NCBI GenBank assembly: GCA_015680685.1
Contig: MNCI01016016.1
Coordinates: forward strand, 118,317 to 182,316
Source of the DNA: Gnetum montanum
Taxonomy: Eukaryota > Streptophyta > Gnetopsida > Gnetales > Gnetaceae
Reading direction: 5' to 3'
Length of the DNA stretch: 64,000 bases
The position numbers were made by a program, and so were the translations under genes. Position 1 is the first letter of the stretch. Every line of letters begins with the position of its first letter. Shown in pieces: positions 33,540-45,785 of this stretch. Below the pieces are notes generated by a model, which searched no databases, had not been told where the DNA came from, and saw only the letters and a program-made list of their open reading frames with translations.

Positions 33540-34500
33540 TTGCCAAGAATATCTATCTCTTTTCAAGACTAGATCACCTCTTTTGAAGGATTTAGCAGCA
33601 AACTTTCTATCAAACCGCCTTTAAAAATTTAAGTTCAACATCCCAAAGATCATAAGATCTAGCAATGAGACATTCATCGGGATTTAGGTAACCCAAGAAG
33701 AACTCATACATAGGGATTTGTAAGTTGATGGGTAATTTAGGTTTTTGGCCATAAACTAGTGTATAAGGGATGATCTTGAGAGATTATTTTTAATGAATAT
33801 GATTTTCCCAAATAACCCATTTTATTTTTTTATGGCAGGATTTTTCATTATCATCAATCATCTTTCTAACTCTAACTAGAAGATTTGTCTTTTTGAAGAT
33901 TTTTCTAATCCGTTTCCTTGAGGGTAATATTCTATGATGCATTTGATTAGGATTTCATTGTTCATAGCCTATTTAGTGATTTCTATCGAGATGAAGGCAA
34001 GACCATTTTCAACCACTAGTGCATAGGGATGTCCATATTAGGTTATGATAATTTCCTTAAGAAATTTAATAGCCTCATGAGATGTAGCTCTTCTAGTTGG
34101 TTTAGCTTCTCACCAATGTGTACTGTAGTTAGTTGCTATTAAAATAAATTTATGTTGGCCAAATGATGGTGGATCTAATAAAATCAAGGGCCCATTGTGC
34201 AGAAGTTTGTACTGCAATGGTGGGTTGAAGAGGTGTTGAGCTTTTAAGGTCTCTTCCTTTGAACATTTGGCACTAGAGACAAGTTCTTGATATATTATAG
34301 GTGTCAATAGTCATAGTTGGCCAATAATAACCAATTTTTGTCATCTTGTGAGTTAAAAGATTGATAGTGTAAATGTCCCTCATTATGTAGTTGTTTTACT
34401 GCATCATTGGCTTCTTCTCTATCTAAGCACTTAAGGGGAACTCCTTCAAAATTCTTTCTTTAAAGATTACCATTGATCATGGTAAATTTTAAGCTTTTGT
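33540..34500 (-). pseudogene. gypsy integrase remnant
   Basis: The stretch from about 34440 includes LKCLDREEANDAVKQLHNEGH, a degraded form of the zinc-binding HHCC lead, then ECSKEETLKAQHL-like (ORF 34307-34110), GPLILLDPPSFGQHKFILIATNYSTHW (quoted in parts), matching the G-x-x-x-D/I-G-P and FI-L-V-A-T-D-Y-x-T-x-W core with both catalytic Asp positions altered, and TPYTLVYGQKPKLPINLQIP near 33770-33715. It is inactive. Confidence 0.65.
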
Positions 34501-34799
34501 ATATTAGTAGTTTACATTTGAACCTAGGTAGATCTAAAGGATAATGATGAAAAGTTAAATAATATTTGAGATCTTCATACCAAGGGTCATTTAAGCAATT
34601 TGGTACAAATGACACTAATTCCTTATTTTCAAGTTGTAACACATGTATACGTATGGATTCAAGCTCAAATGGAACTTTTGATTTTTCTAGGATTAATGCT
34701 TAGGCTATCAGTTTGGTTAAGCCAATTCCTTTTACTAGTTTTTCTACCTTCCATTGAATGTCATATTCTTGTAACTTCATAATCCATTTGGCTCTTTTT

Positions 34800-35332
34800 T
34801 CAAAAGGATCTTAAAGCTTTGTTAAAGCAATAATAGTAGGGTCTAGAACAATTATGACAATATTTTATTTTAAATGCTAAAATCGAAACTTCTTTCGAGC
34901 TTCAACTACTACATATAGTTGTTTTTCAATGGGAGAGTATATTAACTCAACATCTTTAAGAGGATGATACGTATAAGTGCTGGGATGTTCTTCCTAGTTA
35001 GTTATCTCTTGAGTTAAAATGATAGCCATTGTATGATCACTTGCAAAGGCGTATAAAAATAAATCATTTTCGTACCAAGGAGTGACTAAAATAGGAGCTT
35101 CAAGCATAACTTCTTTTCTAGCTAAGAAAGCATCTTTGCATTCAACATTCCATGTAATGTCCTCATATTTCTTTAGCATTGTGTTAAGAGATCTTACCAT
35201 TTTAGTAAACATAGGAATAAATCCCCTGATAAAGTTAATCTTCCTAAAGAAAGATCTCTCACATAGGCGAAGAGGAATCAATAGGATAGCATTAACACAT
35301 TCAAGATTAATAGAAGTACCTTCTTTTGTCAA
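34800..35332 (-). pseudogene. gypsy RT connection and ordinary RNase H
   Basis: The ORF from 35332 reads FFRKINFIRGFIPMFTKMV, then WNVECKDAFLARKEVMLEAP (quoted in parts), LFLYAFASDHTMAIILTQE, followed past a stop by HPLKDVELIYSPIEKQLYVV and ARKKFRF. This is the RT-linked RNase H (RNase_H_like_2) found in all Ty3 elements, so this element has two RNase H domains, one on each side of RT. Confidence 0.75.
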
Positions 35333-35339
35333 TATGTGA

Positions 35340-35830
35340 CAAAGGAATTTTCCACTTTGTATACCAAATATAGATTTCCTAGCATTTAATGTCAGACCAT
35401 ATTTTCTACATCTTAAAAATATATTTTTAAGATCTTGAATAAGGGTTCCGCTATTGCATGAGAAAATTGTTCAGTCATTTAAATAGATAACTATATTTTT
35501 CTTAATCATCCCTTCAAACATTTTGTCCATAGTATGTTGAAAGTTTAATCCTACATTCAATAATCCAAAAGGCATCTTAGCATACTGAAATATTTCTCAT
35601 TTTTTTACAAATGATGTTTTATGTTGATCTTTCTTATTCGTAAGAATTTGGTTGTAACCTAAGTATCCAGCTAAGAAAGAGTACATTTGTTCATTCACTA
35701 CTTGAAGTAGCTCTTCCATAAGTGGAAGTGAATAATTATCTTTAATGCAACATGCATTAAGATTTCTTAAGTCAATGCATAATTGTATCTCTGCGAATTT
35801 CTTACGTATAGGAACTAAGTTTGACACCCA
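35340..35830 (-). pseudogene. gypsy reverse transcriptase core
   Basis: The ORF 35827-35597 has QLCIDLRNLNACCIKDNYSL (fingers and palm), then FLAGYLGYNQI and QHKTSFVKK. Downstream the polymerase box (35474-35485 on the plus strand) reads Y-L-N-D followed by a stop, where Y-x-D-D is required. The first Asp is lost by a G-to-A type change. Confidence 0.8.
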
Positions 35831-36289
35831 ACTAGAATGTCTTATTGGATATATAATTTTAGATTCTAAGAGTTTATCAATATCCTTTTTTCATTAAAGG
35901 TTTGATTTTAAGATCTACTAGTCTTAATTTTTGTCTAAAAGGTTTAGTTTTAGGCCTAACTAATATTGTGTGGTTAATGATAAATGGATTATAAACCTTT
36001 AAATATTCCTAGGACTAGGCTAAAACATCATTGAATTCATTTAGCAATGCAATTAACATACCCTTTTCATTAGAATGTAAGTGTTTACCTATTCAAATAG
36101 GGTATTTCTGATTTTTTTTTGATAAAAGTAATATCAATTTCTACTAATACTTGTCATTATTTATGTTGTAGGACTTAAAATTTTGTTATCCATTTAAACT
36201 TCCCTAGCAATAGCATTGGGTGAAACATCATTGATAAGGATTGAGCTATTTGTATATGAAGCTTCAATAATTTGATCGTAAAACTCCCC

Positions 36290-36820
36290 TTAACTAGTAA
36301 GAAAACAAGTAATTTGATGATCATCATCAAACACTTGTAAAGATAGCACATTATAAGGGATGGAGTAACAATCAACCTTCTCCATGATGATTTTAGAATC
36401 CCAAGCTCCATTAGGAAATGGAAGATCAAGGGTACAAGCAACTTGTGCTAAAGCATTAGGAATGTGGTTCTCATCTCTATGAACATGTTTGAATGTCATG
36501 AACTTAAATTCCTTGAATAATTCTAGCACTTATCTCTTGTATGCTCTCATTAAAGGATCCTTATCTTCATAAATGTTGTTAATTTGATTCATAATAAGGT
36601 ATGAATCGCTACAAATATTTAAATTTAAAAGATCAAACTAAATGACATACTTTAGTCCATGGATTAAAGCTTCATATTTAGCCATGTTTTTTGTCATGGA
36701 CTTTGAAAAATGAATGGATTTAAGCTTTGGAGTTTTCCCAGGTGGGATTAACATAATTTTAGCATCACATCCTCATTTTGATGAGGCTCAATCAATCCTA
36801 AGTATCCATGTGTTTAAGTT
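36290..36820 (-). pseudogene. Additional RNase H domain of gypsy, copy 2
   Basis: Counterpart of 560-1110 with the same order of blocks. The terminal segment reads HVHRDENHIPNALAQVA, closer to the N-x-x-A-D-A-L-A family pattern than copy 1. The internal stop before the final helix is shared, so the domain was already broken in the common template. Confidence 0.65.
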
Positions 36821-36976
36821 ATTAAAATCCAAAAAGTAAGCCCTTTGATCAATATAAGTATTATCATCATCATAGATTGGATTATAATCTAAGAAATGGA
36901 TACTGAGGATTTTACTCATATCCTTGTACTCACCAATTGATGGAGGATTTCCAAATAGGAAAGTCTTTCCATCATG

Positions 36977-38279
36977 TTAATGGAAAGGAAGTGTGTCAAT
37001 GTGAAGCTCAAAAATTTTCTTATAACTTTGGTAATAGTATGTTGCATAAGTATGAATATAGGGATATATGTCTAGTAAGGAATAATTCATTGCATCTAAA
37101 TTTTCATCTAGCTTGTTTTCACCAAAGTTAAGATCAATGATTCCCAAAACGTCTTTACTTTGATCTATTGATATAACATGAGATTCATCAAGACTTGAGA
37201 TGAAATGATGATGGAAAGATTCTATAGGAATTATAACATGTTCAAATCCTCCTTTGATTTGAAGAAGGAACTTTAAGAAATCAAATCTAAAGAAACCTTC
37301 AAATAGGGCATCAAAGGTATGGGAAAGCAACATGCCATAAGTAGGTTTCATATCAACTACTAAGATGTCCATGTGACATGAAAAATTAGGGCATTTCTCT
37401 AGGTGAAATTGGATATCTTTAAGTGATTCTACTACATGGACATTGGATCCACCAAGTTGGATAAAACTTTGAGTTTGGGGAATCATTTATGCTTCTAAAG
37501 TTTTACATACCTGAAGGGGCATTACATTTATAGTAACTCTTGAATCCATTTGACAATTATGAAAAATATTTTCTAGTATAACTAAAGTAGTTAGGAAAGG
37601 AGGTTGGTCCTTCTTGGCCTATTAGTTAAGGATGGGTGTGTCAAGGATTCCAGCACCATCTAGGAAATGAACTTGCTTCACTTGTAGTAGTCTTACCTTT
37701 ACTTCTAGATTCATTGACCAATCCATGTATAACTTCTTTTGTTTTATTAAATTGTAAAATTTCATACATGGATATGTTGGCCTTAATTCTTTTCAAATCT
37801 TCTACAAGATCATAAGTTTTCATCTCACTCATGGGCTTAGGTTGGTTTTGGTTGGGATGATTATGGATTTGTAATGATGTTCTAGGTTGAAGTGTACTAT
37901 TATGGTGTCATTTGCTAGGAGAGATGTATGTGTTCCCTTTTGGGCTACTAGGGTTTTTCATGAAGTCATACATCTCCCTAAATTGTGCACTTGTAGAGGT
38001 AGGTTCACTGATCATGACTACCTCAAAGGATTCTACTAGTTCATTTTTGGTCTCACCAAGGATTTCTAAAATTGTTAGTAGGGCTTTTTCCTTTTGGTTT
38101 TTTTGTAATTCTTGTGTGATATCCCCATATAAGGCTTGGAATTGATGGCAAGAATTCTCAAAATGTTGTCTAGTGTTATGTATCCTACAATATTCACTAA
38201 GAGTTGCTTCTCCTAGGTTTACATTTGCCTTATTATGTTGATTTCTTGTCTTAATATTTTTACACCTTAGTTCAATCAC
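36977..38279 (-). pseudogene. gypsy protease, linker and knuckle, copy 2
   Basis: The protease block (37560-about 37300) has MDSRVTINVM with the same D-S-R change as copy 1, then, after an in-frame stop private to this copy, IQLGGSNVHVVESLKDIQ and YGMLLS. The linker (37832-37641, YDLVEDLKRIKANISMYEIL) and knuckle ORF (38279-37908, YCRIHNTRQHFENSCHQF) follow the copy 1 arrangement. Confidence 0.65.
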
Positions 38280-38486
38280 TTCATTAGAAAGATTTTGTAT
38301 GGTAGTTAAGACTTCATTCCTTTGGGGTTGACCCTTAACTTTAGGTAAGTTGAAGATTTGTGTAGTCTCAGGGTTAGGGATAGAGAGTATGGAGGAAGGA
38401 TTTATAATAGATTGAATTAAGGCCTTCGATTGATCATTAGTTAGGCCTAGGTTTTGAGGAAATAAAGAAGAGGAAGTAATAGGACT

Positions 38487-39170
38487 TTAAATTTTTTTGA
38501 GAGAGTTGAGGATTGGATGATTTTTTTGAAATGGATTTGGGACTAATGGGGTTTTGGGATTTAAGCCAAGATTTCCAAATTGAAATTGTAATGAGTTTGT
38601 GAGAGTGATTTGTCCAAGTTCGATTACTTTGGACATGTCTCCTTGCAAGTTGGTGATATTGGAATCAAATATGATTGCATATGTGAAAAAAGGATCTATG
38701 GTTGAGAGGAAAACGTTTAAGATTCCTATCAATTGTGGTCGCATATCACTAAAAGCATACGATAATTTTTGGAGGAACCTTAAATTGTAGTTTCTAATTG
38801 TTTTCCCACTACGTTTTTGGAGGCTTATAAAGTTAATAGAAGCTATAGTGGGGCTAGTAAATTTTTCAAATTGAGAAAGAAAATGTGATTTGAAGTCATT
38901 CCAAATCTAGATTGAGGAGTTGGAAAGGGTTAGGAACCATTGATTTGTTGTACCTTGAAAGGTAGTGATGAAAAACCTACATGCCACATCATGTTGAACT
39001 ATGTTATGGATGCCTAGTAGTATCTTGAAATTTTGAAGATGTTGACCAGCATCATTGAAAGAGGGATCAAAAGAAAGGGAAGTATGTTGAAGGGGTTTCA
39101 GAATAGGGTTTGAAAGTTGAAGGGATTTTTGACCAAAGGTTGGGTGTCAAGGTTTGCCATATTTGTAGAA
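38487..39170 (-). pseudogene. gypsy gag remnant, copy 2
   Basis: It aligns with 2830-3418 base by base but has extra indels (for example near 39110 and 38890), so no long frame remains. DVAC and the FF segment are visible in pieces. Confidence 0.55.
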
Positions 39171-39429
39171 TATGAGAACATTGATCTAGGTTTTTTCGTA
39201 GTATGACTTGAAAAATTATTGGCTAGAAAGTTTTGTCTTGTTTTCCTAGTTTGGGGCCTAAGGATTTCACTAGGTCCAACTATAAACTAAGTAGACAACA
39301 AAAGGAAATTTTCTTTTTTATTAATTTAATTTTTTATTAAAGTAGGTAGAAAATGAAGGAAATGAAAACTAAGGGAAAGATAGTAGAGAAATGAAATTTG
39401 GTTGAGGGAAATTGTAATGATTGCCCTTC

Positions 39430-41040
39430 TTCTAGTGTCAAAGAGGGTGTTGATGCAAAAATTTATGTTGTAAAGGCACAATAACAAATAATGCCCCTAA
39501 AGCGCTCCATTTTACAAGGTTACTACCTAGGGCACAACTACCCTAGGAATAGTCTTTAGTGGGATATGAAATGCGGCTAATAAATGATTAACTTAAATTT
39601 GATCAAATTTAAACTAGAGAATAGAACAGAACATTAAAGTTATATATTAGAACATAACTAAAAACAATGTTTTGGTAACATGTAAGAGTAGAACATTGAA
39701 ATAATAAAAATGACAAAGAATAAGGAAGTGAATGGGAACTTAGTAGGTCACTCGCTAATCTAGCCACCTTGATTCTTCTGCATCTCTTCCTAAAGGTACT
39801 CATAGCACAATTGGACTATTAGAGTCACTTGCCTCATTCATCCTTCTAGATCTTGTAGGTGAATGATGGTTGCATCCACCCCATCTAGAACACTAGTTTA
39901 CCCAATCTTTTTTTTGACCAAACTCAAGGGAGAGCCTCTCTAACTTCCTATAGAGCTTCACCTCAATGGAATCTTGATCAAGCCAATTAGAGGCTAAAGC
40001 AGGATTAGAGTTTTGGCTATGGTAGGAAAGTAGGGTATACGGCGAGGAAGAAGGAAAAGAGTTTATTGGGGAAGAAGCAGGAGCATGAATTGAAGAAGCT
40101 GATGCTGGTGGTTGGCCTCCAACTACTTTCTCCCTCTCCTTCCCCTTGTAGTTGCATGAGGTGTCATATAGGGCTTCATCCTCCTCCTTCTCCCTCCTTC
40201 CTCTTTTTCTCTTCCAGGAGAAAGGAGAACTCACCATGTGTCCACAATCATGCATAATTTCTTTGGCAAAATTGGGTGGTGCATCAATAGCCCACACCTC
40301 TTTTTTAATTTGTAGTTCTTCCATGTGTGCTTGTTAATAACTAAAAGTAATTAATTAATTAATTATAAAACAACTAAGCATAAATATGGAGTTAAAACAT
40401 AACATATATATTATTATTATTATTTGGTGTGTGCAAGGTCAGGTACTGTGCAGCGGTGGTAGAGACTGCAGGCAACAACGGAAGGCAAGCAACATAGGTT
40501 AGATGGCAAAAAGGTGGGTGCAGGGCATAGTATGGTTATAGTAGTGATGGACACAGAGCAGCTTGCACCTGCATGGCCCTTAGCAGGAGTGGCCAAAATA
40601 CACAATGCATGCACAGGGAGCTGGGTTGTCAAGGGCTTTTTGTGGCTAAGCTAGCAAAATAGCGTAAAGCATGGTGCAGCGCAAGGCAACAGTTGGCGGT
40701 GCAGCTCAGGGCAACATGCCATTGCAAGTAAGCAACGGATGTCTGTGAGGGTTTGGTAGAAGGTGACTATATGGTAGGAAGCAAGAATAGCTTCGTGGTA
40801 AGGATGTGGACACTGAGGATAACATAGTCGTGTAGCACTAATGTGGATTTCCTGTGGTAAACATGGTTTCTCTGTAGCTCGACAGTGTAGCAGCAGATTA
40901 TAGTGTTGATTGGCAGTTAAAACTTATGGTTTTGTTCTGTGATGGAAGATTAAGGTCCCATTTATGAGTGATGTTAGTGTTGTTGACTGGTAGTTAAAAC
41001 TTATGATTTTGTTATGTGATGAAAGATTAAGGCCCCATTT
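39430..41040 (-). repeat. gypsy leader and LTR-like region, copy 2
   Basis: It matches 3700-5090 with an additional block near 39920-40130 not found in copy 1 (a copy 1 deletion or a copy 2 insertion). The tandem units around the GTTAAAACTTATG word (40917, 40993) are shared. Confidence 0.45.
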
Positions 41041-41050
41041 ATGGGTGATG

Positions 41051-41458
41051 TTAGCCACTAGGCAAATTCATGGCATTAGTGATTATCACAACGCTGCCAA
41101 AACATGGCTCTAAGCGTTGCCACCTTTGCCAATCAGAGGGCTTGGTAGCATTTGGGTTGAGGTAGGGTGAACCGTTTATGAATATGCCCTTTGTGTTGCA
41201 ATTATCTGCCATGCAGAAATCCTGCAGAGGATCCTCACTGGCTGCATTAACTGCCACAGCCACCCACACTGCCAATGCCATCATTAGTAATAGTGCCTTC
41301 TGCATCCTCCTCATCTTCTTCACGATAGTAGTGGTCAAGATGTTGCTTTTGCTTCCTCTATCTATGGAAGGATGCTCTGCTTTGTGTATCAAAGGATGCT
41401 TTGCTTTGTGCATGGGTTGCAGGCTTGCAGTACGTCGTTTTATAGGCAGCCACCGCAA
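41051..41458 (-). pseudogene. Germin-like protein, amino-terminal exon fragment (copy 2)
   Basis: The same start as at 5163-5489: signal peptide MQKALLLMMALAVWVAVAVNA, then DPLQDFCMADNC and GIFINGSPYLNP. The first cysteine expected for germin-like proteins is kept here, unlike copy 1, while the second still reads Tyr. The frame runs on into unrelated sequence to 41051, and no cupin metal-binding box follows. The region before the signal peptide contains a short internal repeat (two KAEHP-like units). The secreted amino terminus is probably not part of a working gene. Confidence 0.6.
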
Positions 41459-42073
41459 TTCAATCCTATGGTGCTCTTCTCTTTTGGTAGATTTGGTGGG
41501 TCAAGGGAGGACGTTGATGCCTTGGCACTTTAGAGAACTGAGTTTGTCTACATCTCTTGATTAAGATTTAAGATTAATATAGTGGCATGGTGAGTGCAAA
41601 GCTTGCTCTCAATGGCTGGTGTCAAAAAAATTTCTTTGAAGGATATTGTCTACTGTATCATGGCGACCACAATACACATGTTTTGCTCATGGGAAGGTTT
41701 TTTCTATGTGGAGACTGGATAAAATGCAGGGCTGCAACTACCGTTTCAGAAAAGAAGTCTGCTATAGTTGGTGAATGGTGGAAGACGTGGAGAGTAAATA
41801 CACTGTATTCAGTAAAAAATTGGTTCTGCAAACCTTATCTACATCACGTTTCTATTAACCTTATTCAAGGATTTTTGGTAGCAAAGTTACCAACCATACT
41901 TACCAAACCTACCAACGTGGACAGTACTCACATATTGTAAAAATATATTCAAGGATTTTGGGTGGGAAAGTTACCAACCATGTTTACGAAACTTACCAAC
42001 GTGGACAGTACTCACCGATGTTGTAAAGAAAAAAACTTTCACTTTGGACAGTACTCACCCATGCCTAAAAATA

Positions 42074-42081
42074 CAGTAAAG
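42074..42081. other. 8-bp target-site duplication of the DNA transposon, left
   Basis: CAGTAAAG here recurs at 44968-44975. Copy 1 has the site once (near 6149), with one base changed. Confidence 0.85.
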
Positions 42082-42278
42082 CTATGCATCAAAAGAATCC
42101 GATTCGTGGAAGCGAGGAATCGAGGATTCGTGATTCTGAACGTGTTGGGTACGTGTGCCTCAAAAAAAAGTGGGGACGGGTTCGTAGCCGGGGACGTGAT
42201 AGAGAAAATTTAAATATATTAATTTTAAAAAAAAATTAAATCTCATATATCATATAAAAAACGTTGTAGAATATAGAA

Positions 42279-42962
42279 NNNNNNNNNNNNNNNNNNNNNN
42301 NNNNNNNNNNNNNNNNNNNNNNNNNNNNNNNNNNNNNNNNNNNNNNNNNNNNNNNNNNNNNNNNNNNNNNNNNNNNNNNNNNNNNNNNNNNNNNNNNNNN
42401 NNNNNNNNNNNNNNNNNNNNNNNNNNNNNNNNNNNNNNNNNNNNNNNNNNNNNNNNNNNNNNNNNNNNNNNNNNNNNNNNNNNNNNNNNNNNNNNNNNNN
42501 NNNNNNNNNNNNNNNNNNNNNNNNNNNNNNNNNNNNNNNNNNNNNNNNNNNNNNNNNNNNNNNNNNNNNNNNNNNNNNNNNNNNNNNNNNNNNNNNNNNN
42601 NNNNNNNNNNNNNNNNNNNNNNNNNNNNNNNNNNNNNNNNNNNNNNNNNNNNNNNNNNNNNNNNNNNNNNNNNNNNNNNNNNNNNNNNNNNNNNNNNNNN
42701 NNNNNNNNNNNNNNNNNNNNNNNNNNNNNNNNNNNNNNNNNNNNNNNNNNNNNNNNNNNNNNNNNNNNNNNNNNNNNNNNNNNNNNNNNNNNNNNNNNNN
42801 NNNNNNNNNNNNNNNNNNNNNNNNNNNNNNNNNNNNNNNNNNNNNNNNNNNNNNNNNNNNNNNNNNNNNNNNNNNNNNNNNNNNNNNNNNNNNNNNNNNN
42901 NNNNNNNNNNNNNNNNNNNNNNNNNNNNNNNNNNNNNNNNNNNNNNNNNNNNNNNNNNNNNN
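42279..42962. other. Assembly gap, 684 N
   Basis: Unsequenced bases inside the DNA transposon, probably hiding most of its transposase. The long frame drawn through it is an artefact. Confidence 1.
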
Positions 42963-43250
42963 ATCTTCTTCAGCTATTCCATCCATATCAAGTATAGCAT
43001 CTTCACATTTAAATGCTTTTGTATGTCCTTTAGTAAATTAAAGTCATTCATTTCTAATTAAGCTAACCTTACAAGGTGAATGTAATCGTTTAACATATTC
43101 TAAAAAACCTGTTCTTACATCAAAATCGTCACAAGGCCTTGTTGGATTTTTATTTCTATGTTTTGAAAAATACCACTTAATATTTTATACATGTGCAACC
43201 ATATGCAATGGGGTGTTTGTAACATTCCATCTTTTTAGAATCAATGAAGT
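42963..43250 (-). pseudogene. Transposase fragment, hAT-like (tentative)
   Basis: The minus strand reads TPLHMVAHV, a stop, NIKWYFSKHRNKN, FLEYVKRLHSP, TKAFKCEDAILDMDG, then enters the gap. A T-P-L/V-H-x-x-A-x-x-L-N-P-K-(W/Y) segment is typical of the carboxyl half of plant hAT transposases. Stops are present and no catalytic residue is visible. Confidence 0.4.
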
Positions 43251-44967
43251 AACTGAGCATTATAAAAAATCAAAAGAGCTATCAATTTCTATAACATATT
43301 TTCATAAATTACATAAATTTCTATCAACATAAAGGATGAAATCAACAATAGGTTGTGCCATTAGGAAAAATATTGCTACATTTTCATAGAAAACTAATAC
43401 TAAGCATATAAGCCAATAAAGTTTATCAGATTTTTTACGCCAGGAATCCTTTCCCCACCACCATTTTCACAGAGCTCTATCTGCTTCTGCGCTGTTAAGT
43501 TGGGATAGCAAGAGATTCAAAGGCGGGTCTTTGGAGTTCTCGAATTTGTTGTTGTGGGTTGAGTTCATGCCTCTTGCATGTTTGACTGCAAATGTTGACT
43601 AGGGCTTCCTAAAAAGATTTGGGAAGGATATGGTGCTGAAATTTTGTTTGAACTTTGAACAAATGTATGCTTTGACTACTTTGTATGCACTTGCAGAGGG
43701 AGAGAGGCCTAAAAGCACAGGTTGTGCATTAATGACTGGCTCGAATGAGGGCCACAGATTGTGCATTTATGACTGGCCAGAATCACGGCCGTTACCCGAA
43801 ACCAGAGAGCAACAGGAGATGGCCATGGCCCATGAATAAAAATACAAAACCAATCCACTAAATAAAAATCTTTTCTCTAAAATCATGTTCTGAATAAACT
43901 AAAACGAAAAGTAAAGATAAGGTAAATCTAAGCAAAATAGGCAACTCAATTGATACGAAAATCCACTAAAATCCACTACTAAAGATCAGACAGGAACGTG
44001 TTCTCACGCAAACTGGAAGAGCAAAATGGAAAGGGAAGAAAAGTGGATTTCGTGCTCATGAATCACGATAGAGATGCAGAGAAATCTTTACAGCAACGAG
44101 GGAAAGAAGCGGAAAATAACAAGTGAGATCCAAGAGCGAAAGTTCACCGGAAAAATTGTGCACTAAGATTACAAAGGTAAAGATGTAGCGCTGACATTTA
44201 AAAAACCGAAGAAATATCATCCAAATTTTTTAAAAACAAATTAGAATTAAGGATCGAAGAGAATCGCTCGCAATGCATGCTTACATAGCTCGGCAAGCCC
44301 GGCCAGATTCCGCTAGAAGGAAACGATCGATTATCTGAAAAATATAGATTGATAAAAAATATAGAAACTGAAAAATATAGAATAATAAAGTATAGAATGA
44401 TAGATGTGCAGCGCAATCTGTAAAGGTAACAATTCATTCTCTAAGCATCAACAATTCATTCTCTAAGCATCAACAGATAAATCCGATAAGGCAAGTCTCC
44501 TACCCAGTCACCCAAATCAGACTGGGCGGACAAGACCCCTGCATCAAAAAAAATGTTCATCGTTTCTTCGTCATTGCCTGCAATTGAAAAACTGAAAATG
44601 AAGTTTGTAATAGGAAATGCATTGTTCCACATACGTGGTTGCGCTCATCCTAACTTTTCCCTGAGAAACAAAGGGTTTGGAGAGTCTGTGGAAGCATCAA
44701 ATCCCTATCAATGGCGGAATAGGAGGAGCGTCTGTAAATAAAAGGTATTGGACGCGGATGCAATTTGTAGGAAACAGGTAAGATTTGACGCGATTTGCAG
44801 TAAAAATAGGTAAGATTTTAATCAATGAATGTTGTCATTGAGAGTTGAAAAATCAAACTATAATTTACGTACCCAATGCGGATTTTACACGCTTCTGTAC
44901 GCGTGCCCGAATCCACCGCGAACGGTCCGTGAGATTTTCTTCGGAATCGCGAATCTCCGGCGCATAG
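43251..44967. other. Transposon interior without recognised genes
   Basis: A more GC-balanced stretch than the surroundings. The small frames at 43630-43839 and 44553-44741 have no familiar motif. The last about 120 bases are rich in CG and form the right terminal inverted region. Confidence 0.45.
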
Positions 44968-45108
44968 CAGTAAAGCTACCAACATAGACAGTACTCACCC
45001 ATGTTGTAAAAATACAGCTCTCACCTTAGACAGTACTCATGGATGTGTAAAAATACAGCTCTCACCTTAGACAGTACTCATGGATGTGTAAAAATACAGC
45101 TTTCACCA
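44968..45108. repeat. Minisatellite continuation after the transposon
   Basis: Three units contain GACAGTACTCA; two of them (44-45 bases, from about 45018) are perfect copies. It is the right part of the array at 6030-6245. Confidence 0.8.
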
Positions 45109-45117
45109 TGTTCATGT

Positions 45118-45532
45118 TACAAAATTAATTAAATATACAAATTGAAATAGCAAAGAAAATAAGAAAAACATACAAAAATTTACATAGAAACCCTAAAGTG
45201 GGAAAAAGTACAAAAACCAATGCACGGCTCTTTCTTTATCCAGAAAAAACATCCCAACGACATAAGTCATCCTTGATAACTTTGACACCTTGTTTGTTGT
45301 TGTTGTAATGGTGCAAAACACATCTTCTCACCCTTTAATTTATAGGAGAAAACAACAATCTTTTTTCTATTACAAACTTTAGATAATTTTAGAAACTACT
45401 AATCATATCTCAAGCAAAGATTAAAAAGTTGGAAATTATGATAGACATAACTTAAATTGATAAATATAGAAGAAGAGTTTTCTTCATATTAATTGATAGT
45501 TTATTTCACATTAACTGACAATTAATAATTCT
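45118..45532 (-). repeat. copia-B 3' LTR, copy 2
   Basis: It matches 6252-6668 closely and 48295-48720 less closely. Confidence 0.72.
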
Positions 45533-45785
45533 TCCACTTGAAGAAAAATCTGACAAATCTTCAAGTTAAAGATGCACTAGTTCCAAGTTACATTCTTATG
45601 TCTCCGCTATTCCAAGCTATTTTGTGCAAAAAAGATGCACATTTCTTACAACCACTTTAGCTAGCAATATTTTCCTTGGTGTTAATTTTCTCATTCCTTA
45701 AAGTAGAAAACCATTTATTTTGAAGTGTTTTATGTCCCTTATCTAATTTCACCAATTCCCATGTTCTGAAGTATTGGAGTGAATT

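Larger units (their letters stand above)
33530..41040 (-). mobile_element. Ty3/gypsy LTR retrotransposon, copy 2
   Basis: Minus-strand order: LTR-like region (about 41040-39430), gag (39170-38490), knuckle/linker (38279-37641), protease (37560-about 36980), extra RNase H (36820-36290), RT (35830-35340), RT connection with ordinary RNase H (35332-about 34800), integrase (about 34500-33540). It is the fullest version in the window, and the part from 35731 upward is also present as copy 1. All domains carry stops. Confidence 0.82.
42082..44967. mobile_element. DNA transposon, probably hAT-like, copy 2 only
   Basis: An insertion of 2,886 bases (684 of them N) breaks the minisatellite shared with copy 1. 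Its ends are inverted: CTATGC at the left and GCATAG at the right, with similarity continuing for about 25 bases, including a CGATTC word, and most mismatches being transitions. The duplicated target is 8 bp, the hAT length. A minus-strand fragment near 43220-42963 looks hAT-like. The termini do not follow the usual hAT Y-A-R-N-G start, so a Mutator-like element with a 9-bp site cannot be excluded. Confidence 0.75.

Noticed and set aside
42243-42986. Long open frame of 247 codons
   Set aside because: It consists almost entirely of the N gap; only about 19 codons are real.
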